This document shows positions 1 through 6,422 of a stretch of DNA of 16,913 bases, in pieces (position 1 is the first letter of the stretch; each line of letters starts with the position of its first letter). The notes beneath the pieces were generated by a model. It made no database searches. It was not told where the DNA came from and saw nothing but the letters and a program-made list of their open reading frames with translations. The position numbers and the translations under genes were made by a program. This stretch comes from CANQDT01 sp051878935 (GTDB taxonomy: Bacteria > Bacillota > Clostridia > Lachnospirales > Lachnospiraceae), in contig JBJELB010000022.1 in NCBI GenBank assembly GCA_051878935.1, positions 1-16,913 on the forward strand, in the 5' to 3' direction.

Positions 1-55
1 AAGTGGCAGCCAGTATCGTGGATAAACAAAAAGCTGTCAATCTTCTTAATCTCAT
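1..55 (-). CDS. 5' end of a secreted protein or lipoprotein gene (partial)
   Basis: Reading leftwards from an ATG at 55, the frame is open to the window edge and encodes MRLRRLTAFCLSTILAAT. Two or three arginines followed by a hydrophobic run look like the start of a Sec signal peptide. A strong ribosome binding site (GGAGGAG, about 5 nt before the ATG) supports the start. The gene is divergent from the AraC-type regulator at 246, a common arrangement for a regulator and its sugar-uptake or glycoside hydrolase target. Only 18 codons are visible, so the mature protein cannot be identified; a sugar-binding lipoprotein or a secreted enzyme is a guess from context. Confidence 0.6.
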   Translation of the reverse strand, partial: MRLRRLTAFCLSTILAAT

Positions 56-84
56 AGTATCTCCTCCATTTATTTAATAGTTTT

Positions 85-112
85 ATTGTACCGATATTCA
101 ATATCACAACAA
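85..112 (-). promoter_or_regulatory. Candidate promoter of the leftward secreted-protein gene, with a palindrome between its boxes
   Basis: On the - strand, TTGTTG (112-107) and TACAAT (90-85) are 16 nt apart and lie about 30 nt before the ATG at 55. The -10 box is good and the -35 box weak. The spacer holds the palindrome GATATTCAATATC (93-105; 6-bp arms around one base), a plausible repressor or activator site. The box assignment is by eye. Confidence 0.4.
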
Positions 113-127
113 TATTTTATGCCATAT

Positions 128-155
128 TTGAGAATAATCATGTAGAATGTGATAT
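128..155 (+). promoter_or_regulatory. Candidate promoter of the AraC-type regulator gene
   Basis: TTGAGA (128-133) and TGATAT (150-155) are separated by 16 nt on the + strand. The -35 matches five of six consensus bases and the -10 is mediocre. The start codon is 90 nt downstream, so the 5' untranslated region would include the inverted repeat at 159-189. TTGTGC (175-180) with TTATAG is an alternative pair. Confidence 0.3.
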
Positions 156-158
156 AAA

Positions 159-189
159 TGATGAAATTTATCCTTGTGCAATTTCATCA
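159..189. repeat. Perfect 10-bp inverted repeat upstream of the AraC-type gene
   Basis: TGATGAAATT (159-168) and its exact reverse complement AATTTCATCA (180-189) flank an 11-nt spacer. It sits between the two divergent genes, just after the candidate regulator promoter. It may be a hairpin in the leader RNA or an operator for the AraC-type protein; the sequence alone does not decide. Confidence 0.5.
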
Positions 190-245
190 GTCATGTTATA
201 GTTAATAGCAAAGATATTGTTAGATTCTGACAAAGGAGAACCAGG

Positions 246-1016
246 ATGATAATTAAAACAGACCGTTTATTCTATTGTAAACTGGAAAAGACAAACGAGC
301 GTCTCTATCCTGAAGGTGCACCATATTATTATCTGCAATTCTTCAAAACGAAAATGCAGGTCTTTGATGCAGATGGTCATATCATGGATGCTCCTGCAAA
401 CTCAATTTATCTCGTTCCTCCGAATACGCCAATGTATTTTAAGAGCTATTCTGAATGGTATCTCCATGATTTGATTATCTTCAAAGCGGATTCCCGTTTT
501 ATGAGGAAGCTGGACCTGCCATATATGAAGCCATTTTTTGTTCCGGATTTAACCTTTGCTGACCACACCTTTCTGGAGCTACAGCGAATCCACCGTTCTG
601 ATCTGGCTATCCGACAGGAAACAGAAGATGCCTATGTAATACGGATCCTTTCCAATCTTCATGAACAATTGCATGATGTCAATCACCATGCCCCTCTTCT
701 GGAAGGGGAATCACTGTCCCATTTGAGACTGACCGTGTTTGCAAATATTGACTATGATTGGACAGCAGAAAAAATGGCAAAACAAATCAATATGAGTATT
801 GCCACCTTTTACCGCAAATATAAAAAGGTCTTCGGTAAGAATCCTATCGAAGACCTGGCTGACTATCGTTTGACCGTTGCAAAGCAGTTAATTGAAGCCG
901 GATACTCTTTTTCCGATATTCTGAAACTGTGCGGATTTAAGTCCCTTCAGCATTTCTCAAATTTTTTCAAGCAGCATGAAGGTATCTCCCCCTCAGAATA
1001 CAGAAAGCAGTTATAG
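246..1016 (+). CDS. AraC/XylS-family transcriptional regulator
   Basis: The 256-residue protein has an N-terminal domain (about 1-150) that looks like the cupin sensor of AraC regulators, including a run SIYLVPPNTPMYFK typical of the barrel edge. A C-terminal AraC DNA-binding domain with two helix-turn-helices follows at about 172-194 (WTAEKMAKQINMSIATFYRK) and 220-254, ending in the usual hydrophobic GFKSLQHFSNFFKQ and GISPSEYRK signature. The start has GGAGAA 6-8 nt upstream. Sensor-plus-AraC proteins of this size normally bind a sugar and switch on nearby uptake or hydrolase genes; the divergent secreted-protein gene at 55 is the natural target, but the ligand cannot be read from sequence. 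Its 3' end overlaps the protease gene on the other strand by 6 bp. Confidence 0.9.
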   Translation: MIIKTDRLFYCKLEKTNERLYPEGAPYYYLQFFKTKMQVFDADGHIMDAPANSIYLVPPNTPMYFKSYSEWYLHDLIIFKADSRFMRKLDLPYMKPFFVPDLTFADHTFLELQRIHRSDLAIRQETEDAYVIRILSNLHEQLHDVNHHAPLLEGESLSHLRLTVFANIDYDWTAEKMAKQINMSIATFYRKYKKVFGKNPIEDLADYRLTVAKQLIEAGYSFSDILKLCGFKSLQHFSNFFKQHEGISPSEYRKQL

Positions 1017-2369
1017 ATTCCATTCACACAAAGCACCCCATCCCACCTGTGGATTGGGGTATTGTATAAAGCCCGGCAGCGGTTTCGCACAGCGTATCAG
1101 AAATGCTTTCACTTTTTCCCCATACAGATTTGTATCATTTCCATCTACAATACCATACTGCATCATCAATGCTGCTGTCCCGGTTACGTGCGGCGTAGCC
1201 ATCGAGGTTCCGGTTCTCACAGAATACCCTCCGCCCGGCGCACACGACAAAACGTCCACTCCCGAAGCGACAAGATCCGGTTTTATCCTGCCATCAGCAG
1301 TCGGTCCCTGACCGGAAAAAGCTGCAAATCGGTCCGTGTTTTCATCATATGCACCGACCGATATGATATTTCTTGCTGTAGAGGGAATCGTCAAGGTTCC
1401 TTCACTATCCGGCAACAAAAAAGCAGTATTAGGATTCGTGCCGGATGCTACCGGCAACCACACATGAAATGTTCCTAAAACTGCTCTCTCACATCGTACC
1501 TCTAACTGCCAGATTCCCGATGGAATATACTCATTTGTTGCCTGAATAATATAAAAATATAATTGTTCTACCTGTTTGGGTGTAGGCGCCACATTATAAA
1601 ACAGGACACGGTAATCTTCAAACCTTCTTTCCTGTTCCGAAAGATCCGGCTGTGATGTCAGAACCCTGTCCCCATTGGGTGCAATCAGAGTAACCTGGAA
1701 ATCATCCACAAAGCTTTTCCATAACTGAATGCTGATAAGATCTTCTCCCAATCCAATTTGAAATTCAACTCTTGCCCGTTCTCCGGTCACAATGCGATCC
1801 TCATAATGTCTCCCGGTCGTTCCCTCGTTTCCGGTACCTACGCACACAACGGTTTCTCCCAACAGTGCAAGTTCGGTTATCGTCTGTTCCAGTTCACTGG
1901 CTCCGTTATGTGCTCCATAGTTAGTACCGTAACTAAGATTAACAGCAATGGGTTGTTTCCTCTCCATTGCTGTCTGAATACAATATTGTACGCCTCGAAG
2001 AATCCCCGAGGAATTGGGTGTGTTATCCGGGATCGGGTGATTTACCTTTACAACCAGTAATTCTGCCTCCGGAGCCACACCTCTGATTCTGCCATCCGAA
2101 GCCCTGCCATTTCCTGCCGCAATTCCTGCCACATGAGTTCCATGACCGCCGGGATCGAAACTCGGTACCACTGCCATCTGCTGGGCGCGTGTAGGTTTCG
2201 ACAATGCCAGATTAATCTCTTCACGACGATAGATGGTATCATCTTTCGTCTCATCTAAAATAGCAATAATTCTCGTAGAACCATCCGGATTACGAAAATC
2301 CGGATGGGAATAATCAATTCCGGAATCAATGATTCCAATGATTACACCTTTTCCTGTCAGCTCCGGCAT
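1011..2369 (-). CDS. Subtilisin-family (S8) serine protease, Csp-like with inserted beta domain
   Basis: A complete subtilisin triad is visible in the 452 residues: Asp15 in IIDSGIDYSHPDF, His76 in GGHGTHVAG and Ser389 in GTSMATPHVTG, with oxyanion Asn181 in GTGNEG. Between Asn181 and the Ser region lies a beta-rich insertion (about 190-325, with SGIWQLEV and GTFHVWLP), resembling the jelly-roll insert of clostridial Csp proteases, which process germination enzymes. There is no signal peptide. The catalytic domain begins at residue 5, so the usual N-terminal extension or prodomain is missing. An in-frame TGA lies 12 nt before the ATG, and only 41 nt separate it from the gene upstream, so the missing part is not hidden nearby. 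The ribosome binding site (AAGGGA) is modest. It is last in the trpS operon. A role in sporulation is only a possibility. Confidence 0.85.
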   Translation of the reverse strand: MPELTGKGVIIGIIDSGIDYSHPDFRNPDGSTRIIAILDETKDDTIYRREEINLALSKPTRAQQMAVVPSFDPGGHGTHVAGIAAGNGRASDGRIRGVAPEAELLVVKVNHPIPDNTPNSSGILRGVQYCIQTAMERKQPIAVNLSYGTNYGAHNGASELEQTITELALLGETVVCVGTGNEGTTGRHYEDRIVTGERARVEFQIGLGEDLISIQLWKSFVDDFQVTLIAPNGDRVLTSQPDLSEQERRFEDYRVLFYNVAPTPKQVEQLYFYIIQATNEYIPSGIWQLEVRCERAVLGTFHVWLPVASGTNPNTAFLLPDSEGTLTIPSTARNIISVGAYDENTDRFAAFSGQGPTADGRIKPDLVASGVDVLSCAPGGGYSVRTGTSMATPHVTGTAALMMQYGIVDGNDTNLYGEKVKAFLIRCAKPLPGFIQYPNPQVGWGALCEWNL

Positions 2370-2410
2370 ATCGGTATCCCTTCATCCATTTCTCTATATA
2401 AGATATGAAC

Positions 2411-3034
2411 CTAATGAATAAATGATGTCTTATTCGTATATTCATTCTCAGGAATCGATATTCCTTTTTCTTTTCCGGCTTCGATACATTTCAACAGCCA
2501 TGCCATATTTCTTGCCAGATTACGCATTGTCTGCAAGCCTTCTGCATCTTTTAGTACCTGTTCCGGTTTATTACCATGAACCATATTCCAATAGGAAGAG
2601 GATACTACCGGCATCTCAGCAATGGTAAAGTATTTATTCAGTACATCAATCGAAGCTGTGGTACCTGCACGTCTGGCTGATGCGATCGCCGCGCCCGGTT
2701 TATGCATAAATACTTTTTTGCCTGCATAAAACAAACGGTCCAGTAACGATAAAACGCGTCCACTCGGATGTGCATAGTAAACCGGTGTACCGAATACAAA
2801 TCCATCACATTCCTTTGCCTTTGCCAGAATCCTGTTCACACAATCATCATCAAACATGCATGCCCCGTCCAATTGTGTGCAGGATAAACAGCCGATACAG
2901 TCTCTGATTGGATCCGGCCCTACGGTAACAATCTCACTCTCAATTCCTTCTGCTACCAGAGTGTTTGCAATCTCCGACAAAGCAGTGTAGGTACATCCTT
3001 CTTTTGAACTGCCATTGATTAATAAAACCTTCAT
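2411..3034 (-). CDS. Flavodoxin-fold NAD(P)H-dependent FMN reductase / iron-sulfur flavoprotein-type protein
   Basis: The product is 207 residues from the ATG at 3034, which has AAGGAA 5 nt upstream; a longer frame to 3076 would overlap the preceding gene and lacks a site. The N-terminus MKVLLINGSSKEGCTYTAL is the FMN-phosphate loop of NADPH-dependent FMN reductases, and GTPVYYAHPSG (82-92) is the isoalloxazine-side loop. Cysteines 46, 49, 52 and 59 (CIGCLSC then GAC) match the compact cysteine cluster of this subfamily, which in iron-sulfur flavoproteins can hold a 4Fe-4S centre. Expected role: cytoplasmic two-electron transfer from NAD(P)H to quinone, flavin or azo-type acceptors; the substrate is unknown. 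It lies 22 nt after the carbohydrate-binding protein gene in the trpS operon. Confidence 0.85.
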   Translation of the reverse strand: MKVLLINGSSKEGCTYTALSEIANTLVAEGIESEIVTVGPDPIRDCIGCLSCTQLDGACMFDDDCVNRILAKAKECDGFVFGTPVYYAHPSGRVLSLLDRLFYAGKKVFMHKPGAAIASARRAGTTASIDVLNKYFTIAEMPVVSSSYWNMVHGNKPEQVLKDAEGLQTMRNLARNMAWLLKCIEAGKEKGISIPENEYTNKTSFIH

Positions 3035-3056
3035 GCTTTTCCTTCTTTCTGTCTGA

Positions 3057-3860
3057 TTATTTACATTCCGTTCCAAATACTTCCCATTGACTTAACGCAG
3101 GGAACGGTGCCGGATCATCCGACTTAATCAATTTGCCTAATTTAATCCACTCCACTTTTTTCTTTTCTTCTAATTCTATGTACTGAGGCTCATCCGTTTT
3201 CGTTGTCGGAACAGATAATACTGTACCATCGGAAAATTCAAAGGTAACATTGACCCACCAGTTATCGTGATTATTGACCCAGTCACAGCGGAACCACAAT
3301 GCCATTTTATCAATCTCAACCGTCCGTCCAAACTCAATCATAATCTCTGCATTCGGATCCTGATTAATACCCCAGGACTGGAATGGCCAGAATCCATGGG
3401 AATGGTTTTCCAAAATACCGTCGATTGCGTTGCGGGCTGCAAACACCGCTTCCCCACGTGTTTCTACATTCGCACTTGCATGTGGATAGCATCCACGGTC
3501 ACCATGCTGGTCATGGGAATTCAAGGCAAGATTGCGATACCTTCCTACCTCCTCATCGGTTGCCGCTCTTACTGTCATATACTGCATTTCACCCAAAAAG
3601 CTCTTAGGAGAATAGGATACTTTCTGTTCCCCAAACGGAATATCAAACGTCCATGTTGGATTTGTTAAATAAATCAATGCAGGTGCAATCGCATCATCTA
3701 CCTGAATCACATAGAAACGATTAACAGCCATCGTACTAAATACAATGCTGTCTCCTTCCTGAAATGCTGCCTGATAAACGAGATTGACACGGTCTGCATG
3801 AGTATTTTCTACTAACACCTCTCCATTTTTATTCTTTACGCACAATGTTAAATCTGCCAT
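3057..3860 (-). CDS. Cytoplasmic protein with C-terminal discoidin (F5/8 type C / CBM32-like) domain
   Basis: The 267-residue protein has no signal peptide or membrane segment. The first ~105 residues are beta-rich and unfamiliar. The remainder (about 108-265) starts with NLALNSHDQHGDRGCYPHASA, continues through AARNAIDGILENHSHGFWPF and AEIMIEFGRTVEIDKMALWFR, and ends with WEVFGTE; this is the order of elements in a discoidin-type jelly roll that binds sugars. The tryptophan- and histidine-rich loop (HGFWPFQSWG) would suit a carbohydrate surface. Such domains usually belong to secreted enzymes, so an intracellular stand-alone version is unusual. AGAGGAAG precedes the ATG. It is third in the operon, 23 nt after HPr. 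Ligand and function are unknown. Confidence 0.7.
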   Translation of the reverse strand: MADLTLCVKNKNGEVLVENTHADRVNLVYQAAFQEGDSIVFSTMAVNRFYVIQVDDAIAPALIYLTNPTWTFDIPFGEQKVSYSPKSFLGEMQYMTVRAATDEEVGRYRNLALNSHDQHGDRGCYPHASANVETRGEAVFAARNAIDGILENHSHGFWPFQSWGINQDPNAEIMIEFGRTVEIDKMALWFRCDWVNNHDNWWVNVTFEFSDGTVLSVPTTKTDEPQYIELEEKKKVEWIKLGKLIKSDDPAPFPALSQWEVFGTECK

Positions 3861-3883
3861 TTCTTTCTTCCTCTCTTTTTTGT

Positions 3884-4165
3884 TTATTTAAGTGAATCCA
3901 AGTTTTCACCCAGACCGGCATGCAAATCTTCCATCGCTCTGGCAAGAGCTTCTTCCTCATCCACCCCGTCGCATTCTATGGTGACGACATCTCCGCAGCG
4001 AATCGATGCACCCAGCAGGCTCAGTAAACTCTTGGCATTCACTTTTTTATTTTCTGCTTCCAGCCAAACCTGTGACTGGTATTCCGACATGGAACGTGCC
4101 AGGACGCCTGCCGGTCTCATATGAATTCCTTTCGGATTCCGAATCTTGTAACTGCCCCGAACCAT
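3884..4165 (-). CDS. ptsH: HPr-family phosphocarrier protein
   Basis: The 93-residue protein matches HPr, the small phosphocarrier of the sugar phosphotransferase system. His15 lies in GIHMRPAG, the site phosphorylated by Enzyme I, and Ser46 lies in VNAKSLLSLLGASI, the site used by HPr kinase in Gram-positive carbon catabolite control. Both are at their textbook positions. The protein is 5-8 residues longer than usual, with the extra at the C-terminus. GGGGGGAAG 4 nt upstream supports the start. Having both residues argues against a Crh-type protein, which lacks His15. It sits 20 nt after trpS rather than next to ptsI, so it may be a paralogue of the main ptsH; the symbol is by family. Confidence 0.85.
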   Translation of the reverse strand: MVRGSYKIRNPKGIHMRPAGVLARSMSEYQSQVWLEAENKKVNAKSLLSLLGASIRCGDVVTIECDGVDEEEALARAMEDLHAGLGENLDSLK

Positions 4166-4185
4166 AATCTTCCCCCCTTTATGGA

Positions 4186-5193
4186 CTATCTGATACGTTC
4201 CGGAAATCCAACCTTCTTTTGCACCTTACGAAGTGTTTTGTTTGCATAATACGAAGCCTGCTCCGCATTCGATTTGATAATCGAATCAATATAGTCTTTA
4301 TTCTTAATCAAATCATAGTATTTATCCTGAAGCGGCTGTAAATCGGCTACTACTGCTTCTCCTACTCTTTGTTTCAACACACCATAACCCTGGCCATCAA
4401 ATTCAGCCAAAGCCTGTTCAACACCGGTTCCGGTAACTGCACAATAGATATCCAACAAATTCTTAATTCCCGGTTTTTCATCCGAATATGCAATCACACC
4501 ATCCGAATCTGTGACTGCTTTTTTTACTTTGCGCATAATCGTATCGGCGTCATCCAATAATAAAATGCTGGCATTTGGATTTTCATCCGATTTCGACATT
4601 TTTTTCGTCGGATCCTGAAGACTCATAATCTTTGCTCCAACTTTCCCCTGATACGGTTCCGGAATCGTAAAGACATCTCCATAGATACTATTAAAACGCT
4701 CTGCAATGTCACGTGTAATCTCTAAATGCTGCTTCTGATCTGCTCCAACCGGGACAAAATCAGCCTGATATAACAATATATCCGCTGCCATCAAAACAGG
4801 ATACGTAAATAATCCGGTATTAATGTTATCCGCATGTTTGGCTGACTTATCTTTAAATTGCGTCATACGGTTCATCTCGCCCATATAGGTGAAACAATTC
4901 AATATCCACGCCAGCTCTGAGTGTGCCGGAACATGAGACTGATAAAAGATACAGTTTTTCTCAGGATCCAGTCCCGCCGCAATATATAAACACATCAAAG
5001 AACGGGCACGCTGCCGGAGCTCCGCCGGAACCTGACGAACCGTAATCGAATGCAAGTCCATAATACCATATAAACATTTATATTCATCCGGATCAAGTTT
5101 TACCCAGTTTTTTAATGCTCCCAAATAATTTCCCAATGTCAGTGTGCCTGTTGCCTGCATGCCACTAAACAACGATTTTTTTCCGTCTAACAT
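4186..5193 (-). CDS. trpS: Tryptophanyl-tRNA synthetase
   Basis: TrpS charges tRNA-Trp in the cytoplasm. The 335-residue length and motif order fit bacterial class I TrpRS: SGMQATGTLTLGNYLGAL (10-27) carries the HIGH-equivalent TLGN, GADQKQHLEITRDIAERFN (150-168) forms the tryptophan and ATP pocket, and KMSKS is at 198-202. The C-terminal KTLRKVQKKVGF is also typical. The ATG at 5193 has AAGGAAG 8 nt upstream. The promoter at 5266-5238 leaves only about 40 nt of leader, too short for a T-box, so classical tRNA-Trp control is not evident. It is the first gene of the leftward operon. Confidence 0.97.
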   Translation of the reverse strand: MLDGKKSLFSGMQATGTLTLGNYLGALKNWVKLDPDEYKCLYGIMDLHSITVRQVPAELRQRARSLMCLYIAAGLDPEKNCIFYQSHVPAHSELAWILNCFTYMGEMNRMTQFKDKSAKHADNINTGLFTYPVLMAADILLYQADFVPVGADQKQHLEITRDIAERFNSIYGDVFTIPEPYQGKVGAKIMSLQDPTKKMSKSDENPNASILLLDDADTIMRKVKKAVTDSDGVIAYSDEKPGIKNLLDIYCAVTGTGVEQALAEFDGQGYGVLKQRVGEAVVADLQPLQDKYYDLIKNKDYIDSIIKSNAEQASYYANKTLRKVQKKVGFPERIR

Positions 5194-5237
5194 ATTTGCA
5201 CTTCCTTACTCTTTATTATCAAACTATAGATTTAAAT

Positions 5238-5266
5238 ATTTTAGCATATCGGCGAATAATAATCAA
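5238..5266 (-). promoter_or_regulatory. Promoter of the trpS operon
   Basis: TTGATT (5266-5261) and TAAAAT (5243-5238) on the - strand are exactly 17 nt apart. The -10 matches five of six bases and the -35 four. The predicted start of transcription lies about 38 nt before the trpS ATG. This is the only good sigma-A-like promoter I see for the five-gene operon. Confidence 0.6.
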
Positions 5267-5319
5267 CATTTGTGAAATACTATCGTTGTAATTTTCATAA
5301 TTGGAAAGGAGTTATCATA

Positions 5320-5520
5320 ATGAGAGCCAGTGAATCTGTATATGAAAAAGTAGCAAAACAGTGTAGTGAATATACACCGAAAGAAAAAGCATATTCCTTT
5401 AAAAGCAACACGGAATGCCAGGATTGCCATACAAGTTGTTCAACCTGTGAACATTTTGCAGAAGATGAGCATTGTAAGCTTGATTTGTACGATAAAATTA
5501 TAGCTAAAATGGAGGCTTAG
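5320..5520 (+). CDS. Small cysteine-rich protein, putative metal-binding
   Basis: The 66-residue product is short, charged and cytoplasmic by appearance. Its second half carries CQDCHTSCSTCEHF followed by HCKLDLYDKI: four cysteines in a C-x2-C-x3-C-x2-C array, then a fifth after a histidine. This spacing would suit a zinc or iron-sulfur site, or a reactive thiol cluster. The ATG at 5320 has AAAGGAG 8 nt upstream; a GTG at 5272 in the same frame would add 16 residues but lacks a site. It stands alone, divergent from trpS, and its transcript would run into the hairpin element at 5534, which ends in five T's on this strand. I recognise no named family. Confidence 0.75.
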   Translation: MRASESVYEKVAKQCSEYTPKEKAYSFKSNTECQDCHTSCSTCEHFAEDEHCKLDLYDKIIAKMEA

Positions 5521-5533
5521 TTTTTAATGGACG

Positions 5534-5781
5534 ACACGCACTCCGGTGTATCGCAGATTTGCTTACACATCATTCACTTTATGAAACAACCGTCAGTGGT
5601 TTCAATATCTTTTTAAGGCTCGTTCTCACTCGATTTCAAACGCAACGGTACATAAGCCCCCAAAGAACAGGGGCTAAGTACCGGCGTTTTCAAACGACCT
5701 TAAAAAGATACTTGAAACACTTCGGTTGATAAATTATCATAAGTGAGCGTAAGCAAATGAGAGCTACACCGGAGTGCGTGT
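5534..5781. repeat. Large fold-back element, copy 1 (short form)
   Basis: Nearly the whole 248-nt stretch can fold into one hairpin. Outer stem: 5534-5550 with 5765-5781, 17 bp perfect. Then 5557-5566 with 5749-5758 (10 bp), 5574-5584 with 5737-5746 (one bulge), 5587-5592 with 5723-5728, and a 20-bp stem 5599-5618 with 5698-5718 (one bulge). The apical part has AAACGC/GCGTTT, CGGTAC/GTACCG and AGCCCC/GGGGCT closed by a CAAAGAACA loop (5661-5669). TTTCAAACG occurs on both sides of the apex. The + strand exit is followed by TTTTTC, so it may also act as terminator for the gene ending at 5520. It lies between two convergent genes. Copies 2 and 3 are at 13021 and 16776. Confidence 0.85.
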
Positions 5782-5799
5782 TTTTCTATACTATATCAT

Positions 5800-6078
5800 T
5801 TAGCAGTAATAACTAATTTCTCCGAAATAGTCATACCATTTTTCAATAACATCTGCACTTCGTGCTTCTATAATTCTCATAATATTTCTTAATGTATGAT
5901 TAGGTATACACGAATTATTATTACACAAAAGACACTTTCCAGTTTCTGTTATCCAAATCTTAGTTGCATTCTGACTCGGACTACCTTCTGAAACATGTAC
6001 ATGAATTGGTTCTATCGGACATGACTCATTAGACCAGAAATACACCCAATATGAACCAATCTTAAAAACCTGAGGCAT
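5800..6078 (-). CDS. DUF4160-family protein
   Basis: From the ATG at 6078 the product is 92 residues and starts MPQVFKIGSYWVYFWSNE, followed by EPIHVHV. A start near MP..., an aromatic strand and a P-x-H-x-H pair are the hallmarks of DUF4160, a small family of unknown function often found beside another small gene. A CLLCNNNSC segment in the middle could bind a metal. AAGGTGG 8 nt upstream supports this ATG over one 24 nt earlier. It overlaps the end of the gene before it by 17 bp, indicating coupled translation. The two may be a toxin-antitoxin-like or co-acting pair, but no activity is known to me. Confidence 0.8.
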   Translation of the reverse strand: MPQVFKIGSYWVYFWSNESCPIEPIHVHVSEGSPSQNATKIWITETGKCLLCNNNSCIPNHTLRNIMRIIEARSADVIEKWYDYFGEISYYC

Positions 6079-6334
6079 GTTCAAATCCACCTTCTTTCGC
6101 AAACTCCATAATCAAATGTGACGTTGATTTGATTATTTCAGTATATTTGCTTATTTCAGTAGCAGAAAACCCTAAAACATCTTGTAATTCATAGCCAGGT
6201 AATATAAACGTTGCATGATGAAATCCATCCTTTTCATCCGGTCGTTCCAAATATACCTTTACACTATTGTCTTCTCTTATCTCAGAATGAACAATTTCTG
6301 TTCCATCATCTAATGTTAAAAAAGGATACATCAT
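6062..6334 (-). CDS. Small hypothetical protein paired with the DUF4160 gene
   Basis: The frame starts at tandem ATGs (6334 and 6331) with AAGGAG 9 nt upstream and gives 90 residues; 23 further upstream codons lie before this site and overlap the promoter, so I leave them out. The N-terminal half (MYPFLTLDDGTEIVHSEI, then SVKVYLERPDE) looks like a beta sheet, and the C-terminal part (about 58-80) is helical, ending in EFAKEGGFEHASGF. There is no signal peptide or membrane segment. It is not the usual DUF2442 partner as far as I can tell. Gene order, the 17-bp overlap and a dedicated promoter make it the first gene of a two-gene unit. Function unknown. Confidence 0.75.
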   Translation of the reverse strand: MMYPFLTLDDGTEIVHSEIREDNSVKVYLERPDEKDGFHHATFILPGYELQDVLGFSATEISKYTEIIKSTSHLIMEFAKEGGFEHASGF

Positions 6335-6374
6335 AACTTTTCTCTCCTTGAATACATTCTTTCCGTTTACAGTC

Positions 6375-6403
6375 ATTATATGCAACTTTGACTCAAATAG
6401 CAA
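6375..6403 (-). promoter_or_regulatory. Promoter of the DUF4160 gene pair, with a palindrome between the boxes
   Basis: TATAAT (6380-6375) is a perfect -10 and TTGCTA (6403-6398) a fair -35, with 17 nt between. The spacer contains TTTGACTCAAA (6387-6397), a palindrome with 5-bp arms around one base. A site there would block polymerase, as in autoregulated gene pairs. The start codon at 6334 is about 34 nt after the predicted transcription start. Confidence 0.6.
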
Positions 6404-6422
6404 GCAATAGCTTTCATTCTAA

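Noticed and set aside
2411..3076. Longer start of the flavoprotein gene at 3076
   Set aside because: It overlaps the preceding gene by 20 nt, adds a non-conserved charged stretch and has no ribosome binding site; the ATG at 3034 begins exactly at the flavodoxin fold and has AAGGAA in place.
5194..5271. Possible T-box leader for trpS
   Set aside because: The promoter at 5266-5238 leaves only ~40 nt before the ATG, without the T-box sequence or a terminator hairpin.
5534..5781. CRISPR array or insertion sequence as the explanation for the repeats
   Set aside because: There are no regularly spaced direct repeats with variable spacers, no cas or transposase gene in the window, and no clear target-site duplication flanking copies 1 or 2. 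The structure is a single nested inverted repeat.
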